From assembly GCA_035328465.1 (NCBI GenBank), contig DAOLIQ010000004.1, positions 14,252-78,251 of the forward strand: a stretch of DNA of 64,000 bases. Reading direction: 5' to 3'. Both the position numbers and the translations under genes were made by a program. A model generated the notes under the pieces. That model saw only the letters and a program-made list of their open reading frames with translations, was not told the DNA's origin and ran no database searches. The DNA is from JADJEI01 sp035328465 (GTDB lineage Bacteria; Bacteroidota; Ignavibacteria; Ignavibacteriales; Ignavibacteriaceae). Below, one piece after another: positions 9,027-18,379 of the stretch; positions within the stretch are counted from its first letter, which is position 1; every line of letters begins with the position of its first letter.

Positions 9027-9818
9027 TCAGATAATGGTTAATAAAAAGTCGCTGATTTCTTTATTAACAAAAATTGGGTTCTCGATCGGCGACATATGTC
9101 CGGCGTTTGGAACAATTTTAAATTTACTTCCTGGAATTTTACGCGCCATTGATTCCATTACTGAAGGCGGTGTTAGCTTATCTTCTTCTCCACATAAAAC
9201 TAGAACAGGCACATTGAAATTTGTAATGGAATTTGTTGTATCTGTTCTCCCTGCCATTGCAAGCAAGCATCCTTTAACTGCAATCGGATTTGAAGCCATT
9301 GACCTTTCAAAAATTTCCAAATAATTATCTCTGTTTTCCTTCATAAAATTTTCCGAAAAACAATTTGGTACAAACCCCGAAACAAATTCTTCCACTCCAT
9401 TTGTGTTTATCAATTTAATTGCTGCTGCTCTTTTTAATTTTCCTTCATTAGTGTCTGATTCCGGTCTTGTATCAAAAAGTATTGCTGCTTTAAAATTGTT
9501 TGGCATACGCTCAAGAGCACGAAGAGAAATATACCCACCCATAGAAAGGCCGCACAAAACCGGACTGTTCAGCTTCAAGGTTTGAATAATTGATTCAAGA
9601 TCATCAACAAATGATTCGAGAGTAAATTGCCCCTCCCGGTCAGGTGAAGCCCCAAGTCCGCGAACATCGTAGGTAACACAAAAATATTTATCTTTAAGCG
9701 TTTCGACCTGATGATTCCACATTGAGTGATCAAACGGAAAGCCATGTACAAAAATAATGGATGGGTTTTCCTTCTCTCCGGAGGTAAAAACTTTTAATGA
9801 ATTAATAGATGTTTCCAT
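9027..9818 (-). CDS. Alpha/beta-fold hydrolase
   Basis: A 263-residue cytoplasmic hydrolase of the alpha/beta superfamily. The oxyanion-hole motif FVHGFPFDHSMW is at 24-34, the nucleophile elbow is GLSMGGY with S92, the acid is D213 in CGEEDKLTPP, and the base is H241 in NAGHMSPIENP. The pattern resembles the 3-oxoadipate enol-lactonase/BioH-like group, but no pathway neighbour supports that, so the substrate is unknown. It is transcribed away from glgA across a 122-base gap and ends about 120 bases before the tricorn start. Confidence 0.88.
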   Translation of the reverse strand: METSINSLKVFTSGEKENPSIIFVHGFPFDHSMWNHQVETLKDKYFCVTYDVRGLGASPDREGQFTLESFVDDLESIIQTLKLNSPVLCGLSMGGYISLRALERMPNNFKAAILFDTRPESDTNEGKLKRAAAIKLINTNGVEEFVSGFVPNCFSENFMKENRDNYLEIFERSMASNPIAVKGCLLAMAGRTDTTNSITNFNVPVLVLCGEEDKLTPPSVMESMARKIPGSKFKIVPNAGHMSPIENPIFVNKEISDFLLTII

Positions 9819-9940
9819 TTTGTCTCTATTGTGTTAAAATAAAATGTTAATTCTTTGAAATAAATTATGTAGTATTTCTGAAAAAACAATTTCATCTGCA
9901 TAATTGATTTTCTATTTTTCAATAAAGGAATTAAAAAGAT

Positions 9941-11425
9941 ATGAAAATGAAAATAGCCATAGTTGCGGCAGAAGCATTTCCTTATGCAAAAACTGGAGGT
10001 TTGGCTGACGTTGCCGGCTCACTTCCAAAAGCACTCGAAAAACTCGGCTGCGAAGTAAAATTATTTATCCCGAAATACTCATCCATTGACGAAAATAAAT
10101 ACGGCCTCCGATATAATTGGACGATTGGAGAAATGCCGATTAGAGTTAACGGGTATGTCCGCTCCGTTCATCTTCATCAGGCGACGCTGCCCGATTCGAA
10201 TGTTGAGGTAAACTTTATTGATTGCCCGCACTATTTCCACAGGGGTAGAATTTACACAAACGATTCTGACGAAGATGAAAGATTTATTCTCTTTTCAAAA
10301 AGTGTAATTGAAACATTGCAGCGTCTGAAATGGACACCCGATGTTATCAATTGCAATGACTGGCAAACAGGATTGATTCCGCTTTACTTAAAAGATAATT
10401 ATAAATGGGATAGAATGTTCGACAACACTGCTACCCTTTTTACAATTCACAACATTGGATATCAGGGACGATTTTCTAAGTCAACATTATTGGCTGCCGA
10501 AATAAGAGGAAATTTATTTTATCCGAACGGTCCTGTCGAACACGATGGATCTGTTTCGTTTATGAAAACAGGAATTTTATTTTCTGAAATTATTAATACT
10601 GTCAGCAACACATACTCACACGAAATTCTGACTCCGGAATATGGTGCGGGACTCGATGCTGTACTTCGCTCAAGAAAGGAAGACCTGTTTGGTGTTTTGA
10701 ATGGGGTGGATTATAATGAATGGAATCCCGAAACTGATAAGTACATTCCATTTCATTATTCATTAAAAGACATGTCCGGTAAGATAAAAAATAAAAAATT
10801 CCTTCTGGAACATTTCAATATGCCGTTCAATGAAAATATCCCATTGATAGGAATTGTTTCCCGCATAGTTGAACAAAAAGGGTTTGACATTTTTTCTGAG
10901 GCTTTAAATTCGATAATGGGGTTAAATGCACAGTGGATTATTCTTGGCAGCGGAGAGGAACATTATGAAGATTTATTTCGCATGCTTCACAAACACCTCC
11001 CTCAAAAAATATCAGCCTATTTAGGATTTAATAATGAGCTTTCTCATCTAATAGAAGCAGCTTCGGATATTTTTTTGATGCCTTCACGGTATGAGCCTTG
11101 CGGGCTTAATCAAATTTATAGTTTAAAGTATGGCACTGTTCCGGTTGTAAAAAAAACCGGTGGACTTGCCGATACAGTTAAAGATTGGGATGAAGAAATG
11201 CACTTTGGCTTTACGCATGGCAATGGGTTCTCTTTTTATGATCACTCCGGTTTTGCGCTTTATAAATCTACTGAACGAGCAGTAAATGCATTTAGTACCA
11301 AAGAAGTCTGGAATAAAATTATGTATAACGGCATGAATAGTGACTTTTCGTGGCAGCGTTCCGCAGAAAAATACATTGAACTTTACAAACTTGCTGTACT
11401 GAAGCATCGGGAATTGTTCACTTAA
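9941..11425 (+). CDS. glgA: Glycogen synthase (ADP-glucose type, GT5)
   Basis: A 494-residue protein of normal GlgA length. The GT5 N-terminal glucosyl-acceptor/ADP-binding motif KTGGLADVAGSLP is at 17-29. The C-terminal half has PSRYEPCGLNQIYSLKYG followed by VPVVKKTGGLADTV, the second KTGGL-type motif typical of the family. It extends alpha-1,4-glucan using ADP-glucose in the cytoplasm. AAAGGA precedes the ATG; a second in-frame ATG two codons later is also possible. No glgB or glgC is in the window, but malQ at 3.6-5.1 kb belongs to the same metabolism. Confidence 0.96.
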   Translation: MKMKIAIVAAEAFPYAKTGGLADVAGSLPKALEKLGCEVKLFIPKYSSIDENKYGLRYNWTIGEMPIRVNGYVRSVHLHQATLPDSNVEVNFIDCPHYFHRGRIYTNDSDEDERFILFSKSVIETLQRLKWTPDVINCNDWQTGLIPLYLKDNYKWDRMFDNTATLFTIHNIGYQGRFSKSTLLAAEIRGNLFYPNGPVEHDGSVSFMKTGILFSEIINTVSNTYSHEILTPEYGAGLDAVLRSRKEDLFGVLNGVDYNEWNPETDKYIPFHYSLKDMSGKIKNKKFLLEHFNMPFNENIPLIGIVSRIVEQKGFDIFSEALNSIMGLNAQWIILGSGEEHYEDLFRMLHKHLPQKISAYLGFNNELSHLIEAASDIFLMPSRYEPCGLNQIYSLKYGTVPVVKKTGGLADTVKDWDEEMHFGFTHGNGFSFYDHSGFALYKSTERAVNAFSTKEVWNKIMYNGMNSDFSWQRSAEKYIELYKLAVLKHRELFT

Positions 11426-11452
11426 AAATTGCCTTGATCAGTCATACTAAAA

Positions 11453-11482
11453 TTGTTGATATTTTCCATTGAAATACCTTAG
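11453..11482 (+). promoter_or_regulatory. Possible Bacteroidota-type promoter of the msrA gene
   Basis: TTG at 11453-11455, a 19-base spacer and TACCTTAG at 11475-11482 approximate the TTTG/TAnnTTTG layout with one mismatch in the -7 box. It lies about 52 bases before the msrA start. This is a motif match only. Confidence 0.3.
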
Positions 11483-11534
11483 ATTTATTACAGGAAAGAC
11501 TTAAAATAATTCTTTGAAAAAATGGAGAAATTAT

Positions 11535-12191
11535 ATGCGATTAATCATTTCACTAATAACAATATTTTCAACTGTAATTTTGCAAGGCTGCCAACAGAAT
11601 AAAGTTGAATCAAAAATTGAGGAGAATGTAAAAATGAGCGAGCCACAAAATAAAAACCTTGCAACAGCAACTTTTGCATCGGGTTGCTTTTGGTGCACCG
11701 AGGCAATTTTCGAAAGAGTAAAAGGAGTTTATTCAATTGAATCCGGTTACACCGGCGGTACCTTTGAAAATCCTACTTATCAGCAAGTAAGTAATGGAAA
11801 TACAAATCATGCCGAAGCTATCCAATTAACGTTCGATTCAACTGAAATCACCTATGATGAATTACTTGAGATCTTTTGGAAGACGCACGATCCCACCACC
11901 CTTAATAAACAAGGTGCAGACGTAGGCACACAATATCGTTCTGCAATTTTTTACCATAATGAAGAACAAAAACAAAAAGCCGAATTTTATAAAAACGAAT
12001 TAAGCAAAGCCGGTTTATGGAAAGATCCGATTGTAACCGAAATAGTTCCTTTCAAAAAGTTTTACAAGGCAGAAGATTATCACCAGGATTATTACGAGAA
12101 TAATCCTAACCAGGGTTACTGTGCTTATGTGATTACACCAAAAATTGAAAAGTTTGAAAAAATATTTAAAGATAAATTAAAGAAAAACTAA
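11535..12191 (+). CDS. msrA: Peptide-methionine (S)-S-oxide reductase, predicted lipoprotein
   Basis: The start is set at ATG 11535, which has GGAG nine bases upstream; a TTG at 11514 would add seven residues and spoil the signal peptide. The 218-residue protein has a lipoprotein signal with lipobox LQGC (C19), a short linker, and then the MsrA domain with the catalytic cysteine C51 in GCFWCTEAIF, the YTGG motif, and a C-terminal GYCAYV that could hold the recycling cysteine. MsrA reduces methionine-S-sulfoxide in proteins; the lipobox places this copy at the envelope. Its stop overlaps the convergent corA stop by 4 bases. Confidence 0.94.
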   Translation: MRLIISLITIFSTVILQGCQQNKVESKIEENVKMSEPQNKNLATATFASGCFWCTEAIFERVKGVYSIESGYTGGTFENPTYQQVSNGNTNHAEAIQLTFDSTEITYDELLEIFWKTHDPTTLNKQGADVGTQYRSAIFYHNEEQKQKAEFYKNELSKAGLWKDPIVTEIVPFKKFYKAEDYHQDYYENNPNQGYCAYVITPKIEKFEKIFKDKLKKN

Positions 12192-13249
12192 AACCACTTT
12201 TTCTTTTTGAAATAAAAAAGCATCGCGCCTATCAGCGTAAAAGAAAATATCCAGAATCCCCAGGGGTAAATCCAGCGGATATTTAACTCCGGCATAATTT
12301 TGAAATTCATTCCGTAAACACCTACAAGAAAAGTAAGCGGAATAAAAAGCGTTGAGATAATAGTTAGGACTTTCATAATCTCGTTCATTCTGTTGCTTAA
12401 ACTTGATAGATAAGTATCAAGCATCCCGCTTACAATATCACGCAGGGATTCAATTGTTTCTATAATTTGAATTGTATGGTCATAAACATCGCGCAGGTAA
12501 ATCTCAGTACTTTTTTTAATTAATGGTGAATCTCTTCTTTGCAAAATGCTGATAACTTCTCGTAATGGCCAAACGGATTTTCGCAGCAAAATCATTTCAC
12601 TTCGAAGGTTGTGAATTCTATGAACATTTTTAGTTTGAGGTGAAGTGATAACTTGGTCTTCAAGTACTTCGATAGTTTCCCCAAGTTTTTCAAGCAGGAA
12701 GAAATAACTGTCAACAACTGCATCAATGCAAGCATAAGCTAGGTAGTCACTTCCTGATTTTCTTATTTTACCTTTACCGCTTTTCAATCTAGATAAAATT
12801 TCCTTAAATGGATCGGTATCATTTTCTACAAAAGTTAAAAGTAAATTTTCCTTTAGGATCAAACTTACTTGCTCACTTATCAATTCATTTTCTGAAATGA
12901 AAAAAATTCGTGCAACTATGAAGAGATAATCATCAAAGTCTTCCACCTTTGGGCGCTGCTCGGTATTTAGAATATCTTCGATGGTCAAGGAATGTATTCC
13001 AAACTGATTCCCAATTTTCTCAAGTGCGTCTACACTGCTTAATCCTTTAATATTTATCCATTTTAGCCTGTCTGTTTTGATCAGTGGAAAAATTTCCTCA
13101 ACACTCTCAAAAGTTTTTTCTTCAAAAATATTTTCTGAATATTGAATTATAGAAACTGAAATGTCTTGAGATTTTTTATCGCCAGTATAAATCAGAGAAC
13201 CGGGCGAGATGCCGGCTGGTTTCTTTCTTGTTCGAATAATTTTTTTCAT
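12188..13249 (-). CDS. corA: CorA family magnesium/cobalt transporter
   Basis: The start at 13249 gives 353 residues, matching the length and opening of Thermotoga CorA (KKPAGISPGSLIYTGDKK). The longer frame from 13336 adds an unlikely N-terminal tail. A cytoplasmic funnel and long stalk helix are followed by two C-terminal membrane helices; the selectivity motif GMN is at 313-315 in FLVGVYGMNF. The tail ends in the basic KKKKWF. It is a pentameric inner-membrane channel for Mg2+ (or Co2+). A separate MgtE lies near 40 kb, so two unrelated Mg2+ routes exist in this window. Confidence 0.94.
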   Translation of the reverse strand: MKKIIRTRKKPAGISPGSLIYTGDKKSQDISVSIIQYSENIFEEKTFESVEEIFPLIKTDRLKWINIKGLSSVDALEKIGNQFGIHSLTIEDILNTEQRPKVEDFDDYLFIVARIFFISENELISEQVSLILKENLLLTFVENDTDPFKEILSRLKSGKGKIRKSGSDYLAYACIDAVVDSYFFLLEKLGETIEVLEDQVITSPQTKNVHRIHNLRSEMILLRKSVWPLREVISILQRRDSPLIKKSTEIYLRDVYDHTIQIIETIESLRDIVSGMLDTYLSSLSNRMNEIMKVLTIISTLFIPLTFLVGVYGMNFKIMPELNIRWIYPWGFWIFSFTLIGAMLFYFKKKKWF

Positions 13250-13381
13250 AGTTGAAATAGAGTTTGTATTTATTATTATTCGCTTAGAATAATTTATTGT
13301 TTTAAGAAAATTAGACTTGTATTCAATAAGATTCAAAAAAAATGACAGGTAATTAATCTATTTTATTTATACGATTGAAAA

Positions 13382-15112
13382 ATGAAGATCAACAAAAAGA
13401 AATTCAATAAAAGAAAAATATCATCACATTGGCGAACTCAGTTTGAAAAATCAAACTATCTTGAATCACCAAACTATAGTGACACAATAAAGTATTTTAA
13501 AAAGTTTGAAGCAGAAACACCAAACGCAAAATTATTAACTATAGGAACAAGCCCGCAGAAAAGAGAAATAAAACTTTTAGTTGTATCGAAAGGAAATGAG
13601 TTCACACCGGAAGAAGCAGCTAAAAGCAGTAAGGCAGTTGTGCTTATTCAGAACGGAATTCATCCCGGTGAAATAGAGGGCAAAGACGCCTGCATGCTTT
13701 TACTGAGGGAAATTTTAATCACAAAGGAAAAGGAGGACCTTCTCGACAATATTATCCTTTTAATAATACCTGTGTTTAATGTTGATGGTCACGAGAGGTT
13801 GAGCTATTATAACCGTCCAAATCAAAATGGACCAAAAGAAATGGGCTGGCGAACCACTTCACAAAATTTAAACCTCAATCGCGATTACATGAAAGCTGAT
13901 ACACCTGAAATGCGCTCGTGGTTAAAAATGTTTTCAGCATGGCTTCCGGATTTTATGATTGATAACCACACTACAAACGGTGCAGATTATCAATATCACG
14001 TTACTTATGGCATAGAGAAATTTCAAAACATACACCCTTTGCTCTCTAATTTAGTAAGGAAAAAATATTTACCCTATCTGCTTTCACAAGTCGAGCGCGA
14101 AGGATTTCTCACCGCACCATACATAGAATTTAAAGGTGGAAGTATTGAATCGGGAATAGTCGATTATCCCCTCATGCCGAGACTTTCTACCGGATATTGT
14201 GCTGTGCAAAATCGAATTTGCCTGCTTGTAGAAACACACAGTTTAAAACCTTTTAAGAACAGAGTTTTCTCCACAAAGTCAATGATGGTTCATTCGCTGG
14301 AGTTTATAAATGAGAATTTCAAAGAATTGAAAAGATTAAATAAAAAAGCTGATGAAGATTCGGTGAAAGAATTTTTCAATAACAAAAAGGAAATTCCGGT
14401 TCAGTTTATTCCCACCGAAAAGTTTGATACAATGAAATTTAAAGGATTCAAATCATATCAGGAAGAAAGTCATATTACCGGCACACTGATTACACGATTC
14501 ACAAATTCTAAAACTGAATTTGATATCCCCATCTTCAATAAATCTATAATTGGTGCTTCCATAAAACTTCCGTTAGCATATTCAATCCCTGAACAATTCA
14601 CTAACATTATTGAAATATTAAACTGTCACCGAATTGCATATTTTCAATTGGAAGATGAAGCCAAAGTTCAGATTGAAAAATATAGATTTACCAAAGCCGA
14701 ATTTTGGAAGCGGCCATACGAAGGAAGACAATTAGTTGATGTCGAATACGAGACAACAACTGAAGAAGTTTTATTACCGAATAGAACTTTTATCGTGCCA
14801 ACTAATCAGCGGACAATAAGGGTTATTGCAAATTTATTCGAGCCAAAATCACCGGATTCATTTGTTAGCTGGGGTTTCTTCAATGCATTCTTCGAAAGAA
14901 AAGAATACGCTGAAGATTTTGTAATGGAGCCTTACGCTAAAAAAATGTTAGAAGAAAATGTGAAATTAAGAAATGAGTTTTTCCAATTATTAAAGGTGGA
15001 TGAAAATTTCAAGCTTAATTCGCATGAAAGATTGGATTTCTTCTATAGACACTCCCCATTTTTCGATAATGGTGAAATGATTTATCCAATCTATAGAATA
15101 ATTAATTACTGA
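13382..15112 (+). CDS. M14 family zinc carboxypeptidase, no signal peptide
   Basis: A 576-residue protein with an M14 carboxypeptidase core. The zinc-binding motif is IHPGEIEGKDA with H94 and E97, NLNRDY carries the substrate-binding arginine (R167), and the third ligand is H196 in MIDNHTTNGADYQYH. A glutamate in CLLVETHS is the likely general base. The N terminus is basic (MKINKKKFNKRK) and carries no signal peptide, so unlike most peptidases in this window it may act in the cytoplasm. The C-terminal 200 residues have no domain I recognise. It diverges from corA, with about 130 bases between them. Confidence 0.88.
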   Translation: MKINKKKFNKRKISSHWRTQFEKSNYLESPNYSDTIKYFKKFEAETPNAKLLTIGTSPQKREIKLLVVSKGNEFTPEEAAKSSKAVVLIQNGIHPGEIEGKDACMLLLREILITKEKEDLLDNIILLIIPVFNVDGHERLSYYNRPNQNGPKEMGWRTTSQNLNLNRDYMKADTPEMRSWLKMFSAWLPDFMIDNHTTNGADYQYHVTYGIEKFQNIHPLLSNLVRKKYLPYLLSQVEREGFLTAPYIEFKGGSIESGIVDYPLMPRLSTGYCAVQNRICLLVETHSLKPFKNRVFSTKSMMVHSLEFINENFKELKRLNKKADEDSVKEFFNNKKEIPVQFIPTEKFDTMKFKGFKSYQEESHITGTLITRFTNSKTEFDIPIFNKSIIGASIKLPLAYSIPEQFTNIIEILNCHRIAYFQLEDEAKVQIEKYRFTKAEFWKRPYEGRQLVDVEYETTTEEVLLPNRTFIVPTNQRTIRVIANLFEPKSPDSFVSWGFFNAFFERKEYAEDFVMEPYAKKMLEENVKLRNEFFQLLKVDENFKLNSHERLDFFYRHSPFFDNGEMIYPIYRIINY

Positions 15113-15184
15113 GTTTACGAACAAATGGTTGGTTAAAAAAGAATCGATTTTGGGGGATGGATAAAGTAATTTATTAAAATTAAT

Positions 15185-15213
15185 TTGACTATGAATTAAA
15201 GTATTGCTAAAAT
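15185..15213 (+). promoter_or_regulatory. Sigma-70-like promoter for the ATP-grasp gene
   Basis: TTGACT at 15185-15190, exactly 17 bases of spacer and TAAAAT at 15208-15213 fit the housekeeping -35/-10 layout. The following gene starts 58 bases downstream and has an AAAGGA ribosome site. The intergenic gap holds no other candidate. Confidence 0.5.
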
Positions 15214-15271
15214 GAATTCAAATTTATTCCGAAGTAAATGATTTAATTAAAATTTCACAAAGGAAATTAAA

Positions 15272-16474
15272 ATGCCGTTGACTATTCTTTGCATAACAAG
15301 CTATGAAAAAGGTCAGGATTTTTTACGGGCTGCAAAAAATCTTGGCTGCAGAGTTTTATTGATCACATCCAAAAGTCTTGAGGAAGCAAACTGGCCACGA
15401 GAAAGTATTGATGAAATTTTTTACATCGCAGATATTGATAAAGAATGGCAGATGAAAGATCTTCTTTACGGTGTTAGTTATCTCGCACGAACTGAAAAAA
15501 TTGATCGGATAGTTCCGCTTGATGATTTTGATGTAGAACGAGCTGCGGCACTTCGCGAACATCTTAGAACACCGGGAATGGGTGATACAACTGCAAGATA
15601 TTTCCGCGATAAACTTGCAATGAGAACGCGTGCTGCGGAAATGAAAATCCTTGTTCCGGAATTTATTCATATTCTAAATTATGATGCCCTTAAGGATTTT
15701 ATGCATAAAGTGAAATTCCCATTGATTATTAAACCGCGAATGCAGGCTGGCTCTCATGGAATGAAGAAGGTTAACAGTGAAGCTGAAGTATGGAAAAAAC
15801 TTAACGAACTTGGCGATGAACAATCATTTTTTTTAATGGAGAAATTTATCCCCGGCAATATTTACCATGTTGATTCAATCATTTACGAGAAAGAAATCCG
15901 ATTTGCATTAGCCCATCAATATGCTAAACCACCCATGGAAGTGGCACATGAGGGAAGAGTTTTTTCTTCACAAACCATGCTTCGCGGAAGTGAGGATGAA
16001 CAAAAACTTCTTAAACTTAATGAAAAAGTTCTTAAAGCAATGGGAATGGTAAGAGGCGTATCACACACAGAATTTATTAAAGCCGATATTGATGGTAAAT
16101 TTTATTTCCTCGAAACATCAGCAAGGGTTGGCGGGGCTAATATTGCAGAACTTACAGAAGCAGCCTCAGGAATTAATCTCTGGAGTGAATGGGCAAAAAT
16201 CGAAATATTAAAGGGGGAAGGAGAATATAACTTGCCGGAAATTCGAAATGATTATGCGGGTTTACTGAATTCACTTGCCAAGCAGGAATATCCAGACTTG
16301 AGTTCCTACAACGATTCTGAAGTTTACTGGAAACTAAAGAAAAAGTTTCACGCAGGAATAATAATTAAATCCCCTTCATTTGAAAGGATAAATGATTTAT
16401 TAAGAATTTATACTGCAAGATTCTATCAGGATTTTTTCACCTCGCAGCCTCTTTCTGAAAAAGCAGGACACTAG
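15272..16474 (+). CDS. ATP-grasp ligase of unknown substrate
   Basis: A 400-residue ATP-grasp protein. The N-terminal part (1-110) is a Rossmann-like pre-grasp domain, including IDRIVPLDDFDVERAAALREHL. The ATP-grasp fold follows with FPLIIKPRMQAGSHGMKKV (ATP-binding lysine and glycine loop, about 149-167), FLMEKFIPG and YFLETSARVGGANI (metal-binding E and N near 275-285). Such enzymes join a carboxylate to an amine or thiol through an acyl phosphate. The closest functional group by eye is the single-chain carboxylate-amine ligases (L-amino acid ligase type). No neighbour indicates the substrate; it has its own promoter and stands alone. Confidence 0.82.
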   Translation: MPLTILCITSYEKGQDFLRAAKNLGCRVLLITSKSLEEANWPRESIDEIFYIADIDKEWQMKDLLYGVSYLARTEKIDRIVPLDDFDVERAAALREHLRTPGMGDTTARYFRDKLAMRTRAAEMKILVPEFIHILNYDALKDFMHKVKFPLIIKPRMQAGSHGMKKVNSEAEVWKKLNELGDEQSFFLMEKFIPGNIYHVDSIIYEKEIRFALAHQYAKPPMEVAHEGRVFSSQTMLRGSEDEQKLLKLNEKVLKAMGMVRGVSHTEFIKADIDGKFYFLETSARVGGANIAELTEAASGINLWSEWAKIEILKGEGEYNLPEIRNDYAGLLNSLAKQEYPDLSSYNDSEVYWKLKKKFHAGIIIKSPSFERINDLLRIYTARFYQDFFTSQPLSEKAGH

Positions 16475-16910
16475 ATCTTAAGTTAGGTAATTCGGCAAAT
16501 AATAAAGCATTCTTTTGAGACGCTCGTAATTTTTACTATCTTTTTGAAACAGAATAATTTTTCAGACTGTTTGATTTTCATTTGAATTGGCAATTATTAA
16601 TTATTTTTTGTTTGGGTATAATTCTTGTCTGATTATAAAATAATTTTATTTGCCTATTGTTTTTGTTTATTCAATGTTACATATTTGCCCCCGAAAATTG
16701 TAACATTCGTTATTCTCTGAATTTTCTTTCAATTAATTTCAATTAATATAGAACACATAAAAAATATTCTGGCTGCATTTTAGTATTCTTAGATGAGATT
16801 TTGAAGTTTTAGGACACAGGTTAAAAGTTATAGATAAGTATAAAAACAAGTTTTCTTTTATTTCTAATTAATCAACCATCAACTTAAATTACTCAATGAG
16901 AGGAGTGATT
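16475..16910. other. 436-base gene-free stretch upstream of the peroxidase
   Basis: No protein-like frame, tRNA or clear hairpin is visible. The DNA is very AT-rich with many short T runs. It probably carries the promoter of the following cytochrome c peroxidase, but I could not assign a convincing -33/-7 or -35/-10 pair. An ATAATT near 16616 and a CATATTTG near 16679 are only partial matches. Confidence 0.4.
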
Positions 16911-18278
16911 ATGTTAAAAAACATGTACGAAAAGTACAAATCAATATGGAATGTGACTGCTGCTTTGTTTGTAGCTTTTATATTCCTTGCAGTTTTACCG
17001 GGATGTCAGAAAGATGAAGATCCGGTTCAAACTACAACTGAAGATTTAGTAGCTAAATACAATCTTCAAACTTTAGGTTCAATTCCTTATCCAGCAGATA
17101 ATCCGCCTATTCCGGAAAGAATTGCTCTGGGCAGATTACTTTTTTATGATCCAATTCTTGGCGGCGAGCAGGATGTTGCTTGCGGTACTTGCCATCACCC
17201 ACAATTCGGATTTAGCGATTTCCGTCAATTACCTTCAGGGACAGGTGGTTTTGGCTTAGGTCCAAACAGAACATTAGGTGTCTGCGCAAGCAGCGGTTTG
17301 GAAGTGACATTAACTCCACGTAATGCCCCCTCCTGCTGGAACCTAGCCTTTAATACTGACGGTAGTGGAAACCCTTCCTCTAACGGTGTAATGTTCTGGG
17401 ATGGAAGAATCAGCAGCTTGGAAATTCAAGCAAGTCGTCCAATCACTTCAAGAGTCGAAATGAGAGGTGATGCTTATGGGTTGGATGATGTTACTGCAGG
17501 AAATATTTCAGTAACAAAAGTTATTGAAAAATTACGCGATATTCCTGAGTATGTTCAGTTGTTTACAGTTGCATTCCCATTAGAAGCTTCGCAGCATACT
17601 AACAACCCTGAGATGGTAATTGATTCATCTACTTATGTTAGATCAATTGGTTCTTTCGAAAGAGAGCTTGTTGGGCGATATACTCCTTATGATAATTTTG
17701 TTAGAGGAGATGCAAATGCTTTGAATACAATTCAGAAAAAAGGACTTGAACTTTTCTTTGGTAAAGCAAAATGCAGCACTTGCCACAGCGGAGCAATGTT
17801 TACCGATTTTGAATTTGTTGTAAATGGTGTTCCGCAGTTTGGTCCTGGAAAACCAGTAGGAAATTCTATTAATGGAAACGATGATTTTGGTCGTGAAGAA
17901 AAAACACTTGATCCTGTTGATCGTTACAAATTCAGAACACCAACTTTAAGAAATGTTGAATTAACTGCTCCTTACATGCATGATGGTATTTTCGGAACGC
18001 TTGAAGAAGTGGTTCAATTTTATAACAATGGTGCTCAACCCCGTCATTCAAGTATAACCGATGATATGTTAGATCCTGTTTTAACTACACCGCTTGGCTT
18101 AACTGACGATGAAGTTGCGGCAGTTGTTGAATTTATGCGTGCGCTCACCGATCCGGGTGTTGCTCTACCATCCTTTTATTTAACTGTTCCGGAAGTTGTT
18201 CCAAGCGGTTTAACTCCATTATTTGGAGTGAATGATTGGAATATCATCGGACAGCCGGTGGCTAATAACAATAAATAA
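16911..18278 (+). CDS. Di-haem cytochrome c peroxidase / MauG-like lipoprotein
   Basis: ATG 16911 follows GAGAGGAGTGATT; the upstream ATG at 16896 lies before this ribosome site and is unlikely. The 455-residue protein has a hydrophobic signal with lipobox LPGC (C32) and two haem c motifs, CGTCH at 91-95 and CSTCH at 288-292, in the usual CCP_MauG spacing. PERIALGRLLFYDP precedes haem 1. RTPTLRNVELTAPYMHDGIFGTLEEVV is the conserved C-terminal region with the methionine/histidine ligand zone. It reduces periplasmic H2O2 or oxidises a partner. A clear terminator follows, so it is probably monocistronic. Confidence 0.93.
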   Translation: MLKNMYEKYKSIWNVTAALFVAFIFLAVLPGCQKDEDPVQTTTEDLVAKYNLQTLGSIPYPADNPPIPERIALGRLLFYDPILGGEQDVACGTCHHPQFGFSDFRQLPSGTGGFGLGPNRTLGVCASSGLEVTLTPRNAPSCWNLAFNTDGSGNPSSNGVMFWDGRISSLEIQASRPITSRVEMRGDAYGLDDVTAGNISVTKVIEKLRDIPEYVQLFTVAFPLEASQHTNNPEMVIDSSTYVRSIGSFERELVGRYTPYDNFVRGDANALNTIQKKGLELFFGKAKCSTCHSGAMFTDFEFVVNGVPQFGPGKPVGNSINGNDDFGREEKTLDPVDRYKFRTPTLRNVELTAPYMHDGIFGTLEEVVQFYNNGAQPRHSSITDDMLDPVLTTPLGLTDDEVAAVVEFMRALTDPGVALPSFYLTVPEVVPSGLTPLFGVNDWNIIGQPVANNNK

Positions 18279-18299
18279 TTTTATTATTTAATAAAAGAA

Positions 18300-18329
18300 A
18301 AGGCTGTCTTTTCAAGGCAGCCTTTTTTT
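18300..18329 (+). terminator. Intrinsic terminator after the di-haem peroxidase
   Basis: AAGGCTGTCTT (18300-18310) pairs with AAGGCAGCCTT (18314-18324) through one G-U pair, with a 3-base loop, followed by five T's. It starts 21 bases after the stop codon. Confidence 0.88.
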
Positions 18330-18379
18330 GTGTCAATTTATTCATTTGACGTTTTACATTTGACGTTTGACTTTTAGAG

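Noticed and set aside
18332..18372. Repeat family from two copies of an ATTTGACGTTT-like sequence
   Set aside because: Only two short copies lie next to each other after the peroxidase terminator, too few and too short to call more than a local duplication.
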